Notes: generated from the sequence alone by a model not told the origin. A DNA stretch of 64,000 bases from CAG-177 sp003514385 (GCA_051920445.1 JBPPLN010000001.1:1116001-1180000), one strand, 5' to 3'; numbered from the stretch's first letter, positions 24,279 to 34,666 are shown. Made by a program: numbers and translations.

Positions 24279-27200
24279 ATGCCAACCAAAGCTGAACTAT
24301 ATGCACAGATGGCGGAGAAGGTGACAACGCAGCTCACGGGGAGCTGGCAGGAATGGGCAGGGTTTCTCACCACTGCTTCCCGCCTTTACAAGTACCCGTT
24401 CCATGAGCAGTTGATGATCTACGCCCAGCGTCCGGACGCCACCGCCTGTGCAGAGTACGATTTGTGGAATGAAAAGATGGGCCGGTATGTAAGGCGCGGC
24501 TCCAAGGGAATTGCTCTGGTGGACGATTCCGGGGACAGGCCCCGCCTGCGCTATGTTTTTGATATTTCCGACACCGGAACCCGTGAACATTCCCGCACTC
24601 CCTGGCTGTGGCAGCTGGAGGAGCGCCATTTGGATTCGGTGCAGGCCATGCTTGAGCGCACCTATGATGTTTCCGGTGATGACCTTGCCGGACAGCTCAC
24701 CGAGGTAGCCGGAAAACTGGCTGAGGAATACTGGACGGAGCATCAGCAGGACTTCTTCTATATCGTTGACGGTTCCTTTTTGGAGGAATATGATGAGTTT
24801 AACATCGGAGTACAGTTCAAGGCAGCAGCCACCGTCAGTATCACTTATGCTTTGATGTCCCGCTGTGGACTGGAACCGGAACGCTACTTCGACCACGAAG
24901 ATTTCATGGCGATCTTTGATTTCAATACTCCGGCAACCATCGGAGCGCTGGGAACAGCGGTCAGCCAGATCAACCAGCAGGTGCTGCGGCAGATCGGCGT
25001 TACCGTCCGAAATGCAGAGCGCGAAGCCAACCAAGAAAGGAGCAAACAAGATGAACAATCCCATGACCTATATCCAGAACGGAGACTATCTGATTCCCGA
25101 CCTGAAGCTGAGCCAGCAGCCGGAGAAACCCCTGGGCAAGTACGGCAGGATGAGGAAAACCTACCTGAAGGAACACCGTCCCATCCTCTACAACCAGATG
25201 TTGCTGAGCGAGAAGCTGTACCCGCACCTTCTGGAGATCGACGAGACCGCCCAGAGCAGACTGGAGCAGATGATGCCCCAGCTGGCGAAGGAAGCGGGAG
25301 CCACCGAGGAACTGAAAGCCAGCGATCCCATGAAGTGGGTGGGGCTGATGAACACCTGCAAAGCCCAGGCCGAGGAAATCCTGATGGCGGAGCTTATCAA
25401 CAGCTGACTCTAAACCTGTTCCTCTCCGAAGCGGAACAGATCCAATCCATAGATGAAGCAGAGAATGTAGCGCATACATCCTCTGCTTTTTCTTTTGCCC
25501 AAAATGACATCGACCATGTGCTGCGTTTGGGCGGCAATACAGACCGTCAAAGGGAGCGTGTGGTTGCAGCCTTTGAAAAGCAGAAAACCACCGCTGAGAT
25601 TGCCGAGATACTGAAAACGCTGTACCACGGCGGCAACGGCCTTGGCAGTGTGAGCGCATGGTATGCCGAGGATGGTATCCATCTTTCCCACGGGAAGTCT
25701 GTCCGTTATGACAGGTCTGCCCAGGTCATTTCCTGGGAGAGCGCCGCAGAGCGTATCGGGGAGCTTTTGGAGAGCGGCCAGTTTGCCTCCAATGTGGAGC
25801 TTGCGGAAGCGGCAGGCTATGAACGCTCCCTCCTCTCGGAAAAGCTCTGGTATCTGTATCACGATCTCAGTGAGGGTGCCAGAGAAGCCGGATATTTGTC
25901 CTGCCTGTCAGAGATCAAAGGCAATGGTTTCCCGGAGGAGACTCGCCGCCTGACGGAGCAGCTGAGTGACCCGGCTTTCCGCCAGACACTCAAGGAAGAA
26001 TACGCTGCCTTCTGGACTGCCTATCAGCAGGACCGTGACCTGTTGCGTTTTCGCTATCATAGACCGAGGGAGATCTGGGAGAACCTGAAGGACCTTGACC
26101 TGCCCCGCAGGACCTTTTCTTCAGAGCTTTCCCAAGTGCCAACCGTCCAGCACTTCATTACCGAGGATGAGATCGACGCCGCTATGACCGGCGGCAGCAG
26201 TTTCGCCGGAGGAAAAGGCCGTATCTATGCGTTCTTCATGGCAAACCATACGGATAAGGAGAAAGTGAGATTCCTCAAAGACGAGTATGGCATTGGCGGA
26301 CGCTCTCATGCCCTGTCCGGCGCAACACACAGCGGCGAAGATCACGATGGGAAAGGACTGCACTATAAAAAGCAGGACTGCCCGGATGTTCACTTGAACT
26401 GGGAAAAGGTTGCCAAGCGCATTACCTCTCTTGTCCAGAAAGGCCGCTATCTTACCGAACAGGAACAGGCGCAGTATGACAAAATCCAGGCTGAAAAGGA
26501 ATTGGCAGAAGAAGATGCCATCCAAGCCCAGCAGCCGGAGGTGGAGAAAGAAACGCCAAAGCCTACCCTTGGGGAGCAGTTTGAGCAGTATAAGACTGTG
26601 GTGACTGCCGCCATTTCCGAGGATACCGCATACCGCAATGCCTGCGGGCATTCTGACCGTGAAAATGCTGTCATCGAGGGCAATGCCGCTGTGCGCCGTG
26701 CGGTCCTTGGTTCTAAGGATATGGAGCTGATCCGCCTCTATTCGGATGTGCCGGAGTTCCGACAGCGACTGCACCGGGAAGTGATCGACGAAACCTATCC
26801 AAAGCTCCATGAACTTCTGCGCCCTCTTTCTCAGGAAGATATTGATACTGCCATTTGTGCATGGAACGGCAATATCGAGAGTAAACACGCTGTCGTCCGT
26901 TATATGAAAGACCATGCAAGAGAGAAAGATACCGCTGCATGGCTGGCTCAGGAATACGGCGGCAGTAACAGCAACAGCCTGTTCGTTGTCCGTGCCGGCA
27001 GCCCGGAGGAAACGCAGCTGCCCTGGCCGAAGGTACAGCGCAGGCTTGCCCAGCTTATTCAGGAGGATCGGTTCTATACCGAAGAAGAACAGGACCGTTT
27101 TGACGACATCGACCCAATCGCCATCCGGGAAGCTCTGGAGGAAAGAGGGATCGTCAACGGCCAGGTGGCAGACCCGGAAAAACTGGACAATGCCCCGTTT

Positions 27201-30200
27201 ATCCAACAGGTGATGTCAGATGCCGAGACAGAGCAGACTTCCGAAGTTTCCATTTCCGATGAGGAATATGACGCAGTTCGCCGCCCAATTCCGCAAAGAA
27301 CCTCCTATGACCCAGCCGCCCCGGTCTATGCCGTGGGCGATACCGTGTATATCGAGGATGACGCCTATCAGATCACCGAGCTGCGGGAGGACACCGTACA
27401 GCTTCTGCCCACTGGGATGGTATATCCCATCTACCGGGCAGAGCGCAAAGAACAGTTCGAGCAGCTGCTTCGGGCAGACCGCCGCAATGCTTACTATACC
27501 GAGTTTCTTCCTACTGACCCGGACAAGGCAGATCAGGACTTGCGGGATGTATTGGCTCATGGACTGATGGATGAAGCGGATAAAAAGCAGATTTCCACGC
27601 TGCTGCAATCCGGCAGGAGCAACAGCGAGATCGCCTACTGGCTGAGCAGAGCCTATTCCGGTGAGATCGAGACACTGAATCTGGAGACCGGCGATATTGC
27701 CGATTACCGTACCACGGCACAGGGCATGGAGCTGGAAGTCCTGGACGCAGAGGAAAAGCGTCTGGCTATGCTGTATTTCCGCTGGGATGAGGTTGCGTCT
27801 TTGCTGCGCGGGATGTATGCCCGTCAGCAGGACGGTTTTGGACAGGAGCAGCCCCAACCGGCTACCGAATCCCCGACCTTCCATTCCGAGACTGTGGCCG
27901 TCTATCCGGGCGATAAGAACAATCTGCCTTATGATGTGGTGGTGGAACGACTGCATATCGAGGAGCCGGAGCCACCAGCTCCTGTGACTGAGCCGGAGAA
28001 AACCTTTGAGGAAGTGTTGGATGAACACCCGGTTTCCATTCAGGTCAATGGCCAGTGGCAGACCTTCCCCAATGCCAAAGCTGCCGAGGAAGCATCTTAT
28101 GAGGAATACAAGGCTAACCTGCGCCGCAATGCAAAAAACTTCCGCATTACCGATGAGCATTTGGGCGAAGGCGGTCCGAAAGCCAAGTTCCAGGCAAATG
28201 TCAATGCGATTCGTTTGCTGAAAGAGCTGGAAGCTGCCGGACAGCAGGCAAGCCCCGAACAGCAGGAAGTTCTTTCTCGATATGTGGGCTGGGGCGGTCT
28301 CTCTGATGCGTTTGACCCGGAGAAACCGGTATGGGCTTTAGAGTATGCCCAGCTAAAAGAACTGCTGACCCCGGAGGAATATGCCGCCGCCAGAAGCTCT
28401 ACCCTCAACGCCCATTACACCAGCCCTACGGTCATTCAGGCCATCTATGAAGCGGTGGACCGTATGGGATTTGAGACCGGAAATATTCTGGAGCCGTCTA
28501 TGGGTGTGGGCAATTTCTTTGGTATGCTGCCGGAGAAAATGCGAAACAGCCGTCTGTACGGCGTGGAGCTGGACCCTGTTTCCGGGCGCATCGCAAAGCA
28601 GCTCTATCCCAAGGCGGACATCACAGTAGGCGGCTTTGAGACCACCGATAGGCGTGACTTCTTTGACCTTGCCATCGGCAATGTACCTTTCGGTCAGTAT
28701 CAGGTCAATGACAAAGCCTACAACAAGCTGAATTTCAGTATTCACAACTACTTTTTCGCCAAAGCACTGGACCAGGTGCGTCCCGGCGGCGTGGTGGCTT
28801 TTGTAACCTCCCGCTATACTATGGACGCCAAGGATTCCACCGTGCGCCGCTATCTTGCCCAGCGTGCCGAGCTGCTGGGGGCTATCCGTCTGCCGAATGA
28901 CGCGTTCAAAAAGAATGCCGGTGCCGAGGTGGTATCAGACATCATCTTCCTCCAAAAGCGGGACCGACCGCTGGACATCGTGCCGGAATGGACTCAAACC
29001 GGACAGACGGAGGACGGATTTGCCATCAACCGGTATTTTATCGACCACCCGGAAATGGTGCTGGGCAGACAGGAACCGGTAAGCACTGCTCATGGTATGG
29101 ATTACACCGTGAACCCTATCGAGGGACTGGAGCTTTCCGACCAGCTGCATGATGCTGTGAAGTACATTCATGGCACTTATCAGGAGGCAGAGCTGCCGGA
29201 GCTGGGCGAGGGCGAAGCCATTGACACCTCCATTCCTGCCGACCCCAATGTGAAGAACTATTCTTATGCCATTGTAGACGGGCAGGTGTACTACCGGGAA
29301 AACAGCCGCATGGTGTGCCCTGATCTCAACGCTACCGCCGAAGCTCGTGTAAAAGGGCTGGTGGGGCTGCGGGAATGTGTCCAGCAGCTCATTGATCTGC
29401 AAATGGACGCCGCCACACCGGACAGCGCCATTCAGGATAAACAGGCCGAACTGAACCGGCTCTATGACAGCTTTTCCGCAAAATATGGTCTTATCAATGA
29501 CCGTGCAAACCGGCTGGCCTATGCAGATGAATCTTCCTATTACCTGCTCTGTGCGCTGGAAGTTATCGACGAGGACGGAAAGCTGGAGCGCAAGGCGGAC
29601 ATGTTCACCAAACGGACCATCAAGCCCCATCAGGCAGTGGCTACTGTGGATACGGCAAGCGAAGCACTGGCGGTGTCCATCTCGGAAAAAGCCTGCGTAG
29701 ATATGAGCTATATGAGTCGGCTTACCGGAAAAACAAAAGAAGCACTGGCCGGAGAACTGCAAGGCGTGATCTTCCGTGTGCCGGGACAGCTGGAACAGGA
29801 CGGCACACCCCATTATGTGACTGCTGATGAATACCTTTCCGGCAATGTACGCCGCAAACTGCGTCAGGCGCAGCGGGCGGCACAGCAGGACCCTTCTTTT
29901 GCAGTCAATGTGGAAGCTCTTACCGCCGCCCAGCCCAAAGACCTGGATGCGTCGGAAATTGAGGTGCGTCTGGGCGCTACCTGGATTGACAAGGAGTACA
30001 TCCAGCAGTTTATGTACGAGACCTTCAACACCCCGTTTTATCTCCAGCGCAGCATTGAGGTCAACTATTCCTCCTTTACTGCTGAATGGCAGATCAAGGG
30101 GAAATCTTCTGTATCCTACAACGATGTGGCAGCTTATACCACCTACGGAACCAGCCGCGCCAACGCCTACAAGATTCTGGAGGATTCCTTAAACCTGCGG

Positions 30201-33050
30201 GATGTCCGTATCTATGACACCATAGAGGACGCAGACGGAAAAGAGCGCCGCGTACTAAACGCCAAGGAGACCACTCTGGCTGCCCAAAAACAGCAGGCTA
30301 TCCGGGAAGCCTTTAGGGACTGGATCTGGAGAGACCCGGAGCGCCGCCAGACTTTGGTGCGCCAGTATAACGAAGAAATGAACTCTACCCGTCCCCGCGA
30401 GTATGATGGCAGCCATATCACTTTTGGCGGCATGAACCCGGCCATTACCCTGCGGGAACACCAGAAAAGTGCCATCGCCCATGTGCTGTATGGCGGAAAT
30501 ACCCTGCTGGCACACGAAGTAGGCGCGGGCAAAACCTTTGAGATGGTGGCCGCTGCGATGGAAGCCAAACGCCTGGGCTTGTGCCAGAAATCTCTCTTTG
30601 TGGTTCCCAACCACCTGACTGAGCAGTGGGCATCGGAGTTTCTGCGCCTCTATCCTTCTGCCAACATCTTAGTCACAACCAAAAAGGACTTTGAGACCCA
30701 TAACCGCAAGAAGTTCTGCGCCCGTATTGCGACCGGTGACTACGACGCCATCATCATGGGACACAGCCAGTTTGAGCGTATCCCCATCAGCCGGGAGCGT
30801 CAGGAACGGCTTCTCTATGAGCAGATCGACGAGATCACCGAGGGTATCGCAGAGGTGCAGGCCAGCGGCGGCGAGCGTTTTACCGTCAAGCAGCTGGAGC
30901 GTACCAGAAAGTCTCTGGAAGCCAGACTGGAAAAGCTGCAAGCCGAGGGGCGAAAAGACGATGTGGTAACTTTTGAGCAGCTGGGTGTGGACCGTTTGTT
31001 TGTGGACGAGGCCCACAACTATAAAAACCTGTTTCTATACACAAAAATGCGGAATGTGGCTGGTCTTTCCACATCGGACGCGCAGAAATCCTCCGATATG
31101 TTTGCCAAGTGCCGCTATATGGATGAGATCACCGGAAACCGTGGCGTGATCTTTGCCACCGGCACACCGGTCAGCAACTCCATGACCGAGCTTTACACCA
31201 TGCAGCGTTATCTTCAATATGAACGCCTGCAAGAACTGAACATGACCCACTTCGACTGCTGGGCTTCCCGATTTGGGGAGACCGTCACAGCATTGGAGCT
31301 GGCACCGGAAGGCACCGGCTACCGGGCAAGAACGAGATTCAGCAAGTTCTTTAATCTGCCGGAGCTGATGAACCTGTTCAAAGAAGTGGCGGACATTAAG
31401 ACTGCCGACCAGTTAAATCTCCCTACCCCGGAAGTGGAGTACCACAACATCGTGGCGCAGCCCACCGAACATCAGCAGGAAATGGTCAAAGCTCTTTCGG
31501 AGCGTGCATCGCTGGTACACAGCGGAACTGTTGACCCGTCCAAGGATAACATGCTCAAGATTACCTCGGATGGCCGTAAGCTGGGGCTTGACCAGAGGAT
31601 CGTCAACCAGATGCTGCCGGACGAACCTGGCACAAAGGTCAATCAGTGTGTGGACAACATCATGCAGATCTGGCGGGACGGCAAAGCTGACAAGCTGACC
31701 CAGCTGGTGTTCTGCGACATTTCTACACCACAGGCCAAAGCTCCTGCAAGCAAGGCGGCGAAAACGCTGGATAATCCACTGCTTCACGCATTGGAAGGCG
31801 CTGTGCATCTGCCGGAACAGGAACCGACCTTTACGGTATATGACGATATTCGTCAGAAACTCATTGCCCAGGGGATGCCTGCCGACCAGATCGCTTTTAT
31901 CCATGAAGCCAATACCGAAGTGCGGAAAAAGGAGCTGTTCTCTAAAGTCCGTACCGGTCAGGTTCGTGTCCTTTTGGGCAGCACCGCCAAGATGGGCGCA
32001 GGCACCAATGTGCAGGACCGTCTGGTGGCACTTCATGATCTGGATTGTCCGTGGAGACCCGGAGACCTCGCCCAGCGCAAGGGGCGTATCGAGCGTCAGG
32101 GCAACCAGAACCCCCTTGTTCATGTGTACCGCTATGTGACCGAAGGAACCTTTGACGCATACCTTTGGCAGACGGTGGAGAATAAGCAGAAATTCATTTC
32201 CCAGATCATGACTTCTAAATCGCCGGTGCGCTCCTGCGATGATGTGGATGAAACGGCGCTTTCCTTTGCCGAGATCAAGGCTTTGTGTGCCGGAGACCCC
32301 CGTATCAAGGAGCGTATGGATTTGGATGTGGAGGTATCCCGCCTGAAACTGATGAAAGCCGACCACCAGAGCAAGCAATATCGTCTGGAGGACCAGCTGC
32401 TCAAATACTTCCCGGAGGAGATTGAAAAGCACAAAGGTTTTATCAAGGGCTTTGAATCCGATCTGGAGGTTTTGGCAGCTCACCCGCACCCAGAGGACGG
32501 TTTTGCTGGTATGGAGATTCGTGGAGACCTGCTGACCGATAAGGAGAACGCCGGTGCAGCCCTTTTGGATGCCTGCAAGGAGGTCAAAACCTCCGATCCG
32601 GTGCAGATCGGCAACTACCGGGGTTATGCCATGTCCGTGGAATTTTCCGCTTGGAAACAGGAGTATACGCTCCTGCTGAAAGGACAGATGACCCACCGGG
32701 CAACCCTTGGTACAGACCCTCGCGGAAATCTTACTCGTATCGACAATGCCCTCGCTCAGATGTCCCAGCGTCTGGAGGCGGCAAAGGCCCAGCTGGATAA
32801 CCTCTATCAGCAGCAGGCTGCCGCAAAGGAGGAAGTCGGAAAGCCATTCCTTTATGAAGAAGAACTGAGAAGCAAAAACGCCCGTCTGGTGGAGTTGGAT
32901 ACCCTGCTCAACATCGACGGAAAGGGGCAGGCACACACCGAGTCTGTTGTTGCCAAAAGCACACGGACTTCGGTGCTGGATAACCTAAAACGACCGGTGC
33001 AACCCCGCAGTACAGACAAGAAACCAAAACAGCATGAGGAGGTGCGATAA
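24279..33050 (+). CDS. Giant N6-methylase/SNF2-like helicase protein
   Basis: A 2923-aa DNA-processing protein. An ArdC-like N-terminal region (MIYAQRPDATACAEYDLW) is followed by a disordered, charged linker (about residues 260-390) and four degenerate repeats (near 406-502, 627-729, 850-940, 1087-1180). A methylase domain comes next, with SAM-binding LEPSMGVGNFFG near 1405 and GNVPFG near 1467 in place of NPPF. A helicase follows: Walker A HEVGAGKT near 2079, VDEAHNYKN near 2243, ATGTPVSNS near 2293 and GRIERQG near 2603. The start at 24279 follows AAAGGAGG. The linker overlaps tnpV in another frame. Such proteins occur on many Clostridia ICEs and are thought to modify or remodel element DNA; the activity is untested. 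Confidence 0.92.
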   Translation: MPTKAELYAQMAEKVTTQLTGSWQEWAGFLTTASRLYKYPFHEQLMIYAQRPDATACAEYDLWNEKMGRYVRRGSKGIALVDDSGDRPRLRYVFDISDTGTREHSRTPWLWQLEERHLDSVQAMLERTYDVSGDDLAGQLTEVAGKLAEEYWTEHQQDFFYIVDGSFLEEYDEFNIGVQFKAAATVSITYALMSRCGLEPERYFDHEDFMAIFDFNTPATIGALGTAVSQINQQVLRQIGVTVRNAEREANQERSKQDEQSHDLYPERRLSDSRPEAEPAAGETPGQVRQDEENLPEGTPSHPLQPDVAEREAVPAPSGDRRDRPEQTGADDAPAGEGSGSHRGTESQRSHEVGGADEHLQSPGRGNPDGGAYQQLTLNLFLSEAEQIQSIDEAENVAHTSSAFSFAQNDIDHVLRLGGNTDRQRERVVAAFEKQKTTAEIAEILKTLYHGGNGLGSVSAWYAEDGIHLSHGKSVRYDRSAQVISWESAAERIGELLESGQFASNVELAEAAGYERSLLSEKLWYLYHDLSEGAREAGYLSCLSEIKGNGFPEETRRLTEQLSDPAFRQTLKEEYAAFWTAYQQDRDLLRFRYHRPREIWENLKDLDLPRRTFSSELSQVPTVQHFITEDEIDAAMTGGSSFAGGKGRIYAFFMANHTDKEKVRFLKDEYGIGGRSHALSGATHSGEDHDGKGLHYKKQDCPDVHLNWEKVAKRITSLVQKGRYLTEQEQAQYDKIQAEKELAEEDAIQAQQPEVEKETPKPTLGEQFEQYKTVVTAAISEDTAYRNACGHSDRENAVIEGNAAVRRAVLGSKDMELIRLYSDVPEFRQRLHREVIDETYPKLHELLRPLSQEDIDTAICAWNGNIESKHAVVRYMKDHAREKDTAAWLAQEYGGSNSNSLFVVRAGSPEETQLPWPKVQRRLAQLIQEDRFYTEEEQDRFDDIDPIAIREALEERGIVNGQVADPEKLDNAPFIQQVMSDAETEQTSEVSISDEEYDAVRRPIPQRTSYDPAAPVYAVGDTVYIEDDAYQITELREDTVQLLPTGMVYPIYRAERKEQFEQLLRADRRNAYYTEFLPTDPDKADQDLRDVLAHGLMDEADKKQISTLLQSGRSNSEIAYWLSRAYSGEIETLNLETGDIADYRTTAQGMELEVLDAEEKRLAMLYFRWDEVASLLRGMYARQQDGFGQEQPQPATESPTFHSETVAVYPGDKNNLPYDVVVERLHIEEPEPPAPVTEPEKTFEEVLDEHPVSIQVNGQWQTFPNAKAAEEASYEEYKANLRRNAKNFRITDEHLGEGGPKAKFQANVNAIRLLKELEAAGQQASPEQQEVLSRYVGWGGLSDAFDPEKPVWALEYAQLKELLTPEEYAAARSSTLNAHYTSPTVIQAIYEAVDRMGFETGNILEPSMGVGNFFGMLPEKMRNSRLYGVELDPVSGRIAKQLYPKADITVGGFETTDRRDFFDLAIGNVPFGQYQVNDKAYNKLNFSIHNYFFAKALDQVRPGGVVAFVTSRYTMDAKDSTVRRYLAQRAELLGAIRLPNDAFKKNAGAEVVSDIIFLQKRDRPLDIVPEWTQTGQTEDGFAINRYFIDHPEMVLGRQEPVSTAHGMDYTVNPIEGLELSDQLHDAVKYIHGTYQEAELPELGEGEAIDTSIPADPNVKNYSYAIVDGQVYYRENSRMVCPDLNATAEARVKGLVGLRECVQQLIDLQMDAATPDSAIQDKQAELNRLYDSFSAKYGLINDRANRLAYADESSYYLLCALEVIDEDGKLERKADMFTKRTIKPHQAVATVDTASEALAVSISEKACVDMSYMSRLTGKTKEALAGELQGVIFRVPGQLEQDGTPHYVTADEYLSGNVRRKLRQAQRAAQQDPSFAVNVEALTAAQPKDLDASEIEVRLGATWIDKEYIQQFMYETFNTPFYLQRSIEVNYSSFTAEWQIKGKSSVSYNDVAAYTTYGTSRANAYKILEDSLNLRDVRIYDTIEDADGKERRVLNAKETTLAAQKQQAIREAFRDWIWRDPERRQTLVRQYNEEMNSTRPREYDGSHITFGGMNPAITLREHQKSAIAHVLYGGNTLLAHEVGAGKTFEMVAAAMEAKRLGLCQKSLFVVPNHLTEQWASEFLRLYPSANILVTTKKDFETHNRKKFCARIATGDYDAIIMGHSQFERIPISRERQERLLYEQIDEITEGIAEVQASGGERFTVKQLERTRKSLEARLEKLQAEGRKDDVVTFEQLGVDRLFVDEAHNYKNLFLYTKMRNVAGLSTSDAQKSSDMFAKCRYMDEITGNRGVIFATGTPVSNSMTELYTMQRYLQYERLQELNMTHFDCWASRFGETVTALELAPEGTGYRARTRFSKFFNLPELMNLFKEVADIKTADQLNLPTPEVEYHNIVAQPTEHQQEMVKALSERASLVHSGTVDPSKDNMLKITSDGRKLGLDQRIVNQMLPDEPGTKVNQCVDNIMQIWRDGKADKLTQLVFCDISTPQAKAPASKAAKTLDNPLLHALEGAVHLPEQEPTFTVYDDIRQKLIAQGMPADQIAFIHEANTEVRKKELFSKVRTGQVRVLLGSTAKMGAGTNVQDRLVALHDLDCPWRPGDLAQRKGRIERQGNQNPLVHVYRYVTEGTFDAYLWQTVENKQKFISQIMTSKSPVRSCDDVDETALSFAEIKALCAGDPRIKERMDLDVEVSRLKLMKADHQSKQYRLEDQLLKYFPEEIEKHKGFIKGFESDLEVLAAHPHPEDGFAGMEIRGDLLTDKENAGAALLDACKEVKTSDPVQIGNYRGYAMSVEFSAWKQEYTLLLKGQMTHRATLGTDPRGNLTRIDNALAQMSQRLEAAKAQLDNLYQQQAAAKEEVGKPFLYEEELRSKNARLVELDTLLNIDGKGQAHTESVVAKSTRTSVLDNLKRPVQPRSTDKKPKQHEEVR
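25051..25407 (+). CDS. tnpV: TnpV-like protein overprinted in the helicase gene
   Basis: A 118-aa protein in a different frame, entirely inside the giant gene. It has the TnpV family pattern: LGKYGRMRKTYLKEHRP, a LYNQMLLSEKL segment, ATEELKASDPMKWVGLMN and a closing AEEILMAELI. AAAGGAG lies 9 bases before the ATG at 25051, a normal ribosome binding site. The overlapping giant-protein residues are a low-complexity Glu/Arg/Pro/Gly/Ser linker, as expected if this frame is the older coding sequence. TnpV proteins occur on Tn4451 and related elements with unknown function. Confidence 0.8.
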   Translation: MNNPMTYIQNGDYLIPDLKLSQQPEKPLGKYGRMRKTYLKEHRPILYNQMLLSEKLYPHLLEIDETAQSRLEQMMPQLAKEAGATEELKASDPMKWVGLMNTCKAQAEEILMAELINS

Positions 33051-33051
33051 C

Positions 33052-33870
33052 ATGAATACTAACGATCTGAATACAGCCCTTTATGAAAAGATGGCTGCCG
33101 AACAGGATAAGTTCCGGGACTGGCTGAAAAGCCAGCCCCCGGAAGAAATCCTGCACCACACCTATGAATATACTGTCCGTGAGGATATTGTGATGGCGAT
33201 GGAGGAGCTGGAGCTGACCGACGCCCAGGCCAAGGCACTTTTGGAATCTCCCTCTCCATTGGCGGATGTGTACCGCTATTTTGAAAAGCTGGAGACCGGC
33301 TATATGGGTGTAATCCGGGACAGCATTGAAAGCCGTGCCGATGATGTATGCAGAGCCAAAGAGGAACTGCGAACAACACCGGTCTATCCCCACTCTGCCG
33401 CCTATGCGAGAGAACATGGGGAGCTGGAGCAGTACCGGGCTTCCAACAATGCAAATCTCCAATGCAAGGAGTCCATTGAAGCGGCGGTGCGGGAACACTT
33501 CGACGGAATGTATCTCAGTCACGATGCGGCAAAGGGTGTGATCGAGACCTATGGCATGGAGCGTGTGGCTATGGTTCTGGCTAACACCGTTCAGCTTCAG
33601 GACTGGGATGGGCGCTACTCCCGACGCAATAAGGAATGGGCTAAGACCATTCCCAACGAGAACCCCGAAACCGTCCGTTGTGGTTATGTCCTGAACAGCC
33701 ACCCTGCTGTGCTGGATGGCTTTATTGATCTGGTGCGAGAAGAACAGCAGCGTAGCCGTACTCAGGGAGAAAAACTGCAACCGTCCCGCCCCTCAGTACG
33801 GGATAAGCTCAAACAGGAGCTGCCTGCCCATAAGCCTGCCGCCCCGAAGAAACGGGAGCCGGAGCGATAA
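33052..33870 (+). CDS. DUF3849/DUF3848-like ICE protein
   Basis: A 272-aa soluble protein (MNTNDLNTALYEKMAAEQDK at the start) with repeats of helical, acidic sequence, the REHFDGMYLSHDAA and VLANTVQLQDWDGRYS segments, and a basic Pro-rich tail. It resembles the DUF3849/DUF3848 proteins that follow the giant helicase in related ICEs. The ATG at 33052 has AGGAGGTG upstream; the reading from 33034 lies in the preceding gene. Role unknown; probably DNA processing. Confidence 0.75.
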   Translation: MNTNDLNTALYEKMAAEQDKFRDWLKSQPPEEILHHTYEYTVREDIVMAMEELELTDAQAKALLESPSPLADVYRYFEKLETGYMGVIRDSIESRADDVCRAKEELRTTPVYPHSAAYAREHGELEQYRASNNANLQCKESIEAAVREHFDGMYLSHDAAKGVIETYGMERVAMVLANTVQLQDWDGRYSRRNKEWAKTIPNENPETVRCGYVLNSHPAVLDGFIDLVREEQQRSRTQGEKLQPSRPSVRDKLKQELPAHKPAAPKKREPER

Positions 33871-33872
33871 CT

Positions 33873-34211
33873 ATGGCAAAGCGTAAGCGGGATATGCAAT
33901 TAAACTTTAGAGTTTCAGCGGAGGAGCTTGCTGTGATTGAGCAAAAAATGTCTCAGTTTGGAACCTCCAACCGTGAAGCCTATCTAAGAAAAATGGCGCT
34001 GGATGGGTATGTAGTCAAGCTGGAGCTGCCGGAGCTGAAGGAGCTTGTTTCCCTGATGCGCCGAAGCAGCAACAACTTAAACCAGCTGACCCGTAAAGTG
34101 CATGAGACTGGGCGGGTTTATGATGCTGACTTGGAGGATATATCCCAGCGGCAGGAACAGTTATGGGAGGGCGTAGAGGAAATCCTTACTCAGCTTTCCA
34201 AACTTTTATAA
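33873..34211 (+). CDS. MobC relaxosome protein
   Basis: A 112-aa mobilization protein with FRVSAEELAVIEQKM near the N-terminus, the YLRKMALDGYVV segment and SSNNLNQLTRKVHETG, the core MobC motif. It should bind the ICE oriT and recruit the relaxase encoded at 36613-38025. It follows the DUF3849-like gene by two bases. It differs clearly from the MobC at 7572-7901, so each element brought its own. Confidence 0.88.
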   Translation: MAKRKRDMQLNFRVSAEELAVIEQKMSQFGTSNREAYLRKMALDGYVVKLELPELKELVSLMRRSSNNLNQLTRKVHETGRVYDADLEDISQRQEQLWEGVEEILTQLSKLL

Positions 34212-34231
34212 CAGGGATAGATACTCCATTT

Positions 34232-34280
34232 GCGGAGGGAGGAACGGCATTACTTCGCTGCTCCTCTCTCCGCTTTTTCT
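34232..34280 (+). terminator. Terminator after mobC
   Basis: GCGGAGGGAGGA (34232-34243) pairs with TCCTCTCTCCGC (34262-34273) with one wobble, followed by TTTTTCTTTTT. It ends the long DNA-processing operon. Confidence 0.85.
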
Positions 34281-34366
34281 TTTTATCGGTATCCTTGTCT
34301 TTTGCCTGCCCATGCCGGATAATATGATTAGAAAAGATACCAAGAACGCTGCAAGGAGGAAATGAC

Positions 34367-34666
34367 ATGAAGATTTTGAAAGGGCTTTTGATGATTATAA
34401 CTGCACCGGTCATTTTGGTGCTGACGCTTTTTGTCTGGCTCTGCACGGGGCTGATCTACATATCCGGTCTGGTGCTTGGTCTGCTCAGCACTGTAATTGC
34501 TCTGCTTGGCGTGGCTGTGCTTATTACCTATTCCCCGCAGAATGGTGTGATTTTGCTGGTTATGGCATTTTTGATTAGCCCTATGGGGCTGCCGTTGGCT
34601 GCAATCTGGCTGATGGGTAAGGTGCAGAGTTTGAAATTTGCCATTCAGGATTGGGTTTATGGATAA
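34367..34666 (+). CDS. CD1845-like small membrane protein
   Basis: A 99-aa very hydrophobic protein with three probable transmembrane segments (residues 5-28, 30-55, 60-85). It resembles the small membrane protein annotated as the CD1845 family in Clostridioides conjugative transposons. AAGGAGG is seven bases before the ATG. It stands alone between the mobC terminator and the AbiE operon. Function unknown. Confidence 0.75.
   Translation: MKILKGLLMIITAPVILVLTLFVWLCTGLIYISGLVLGLLSTVIALLGVAVLITYSPQNGVILLVMAFLISPMGLPLAAIWLMGKVQSLKFAIQDWVYG

Noticed and set aside
31413..32936. 507-aa minus-strand ORF opposite the helicase
   Set aside because: Conserved helicase motifs lie on the plus strand across the whole stretch; this is a codon-bias shadow.
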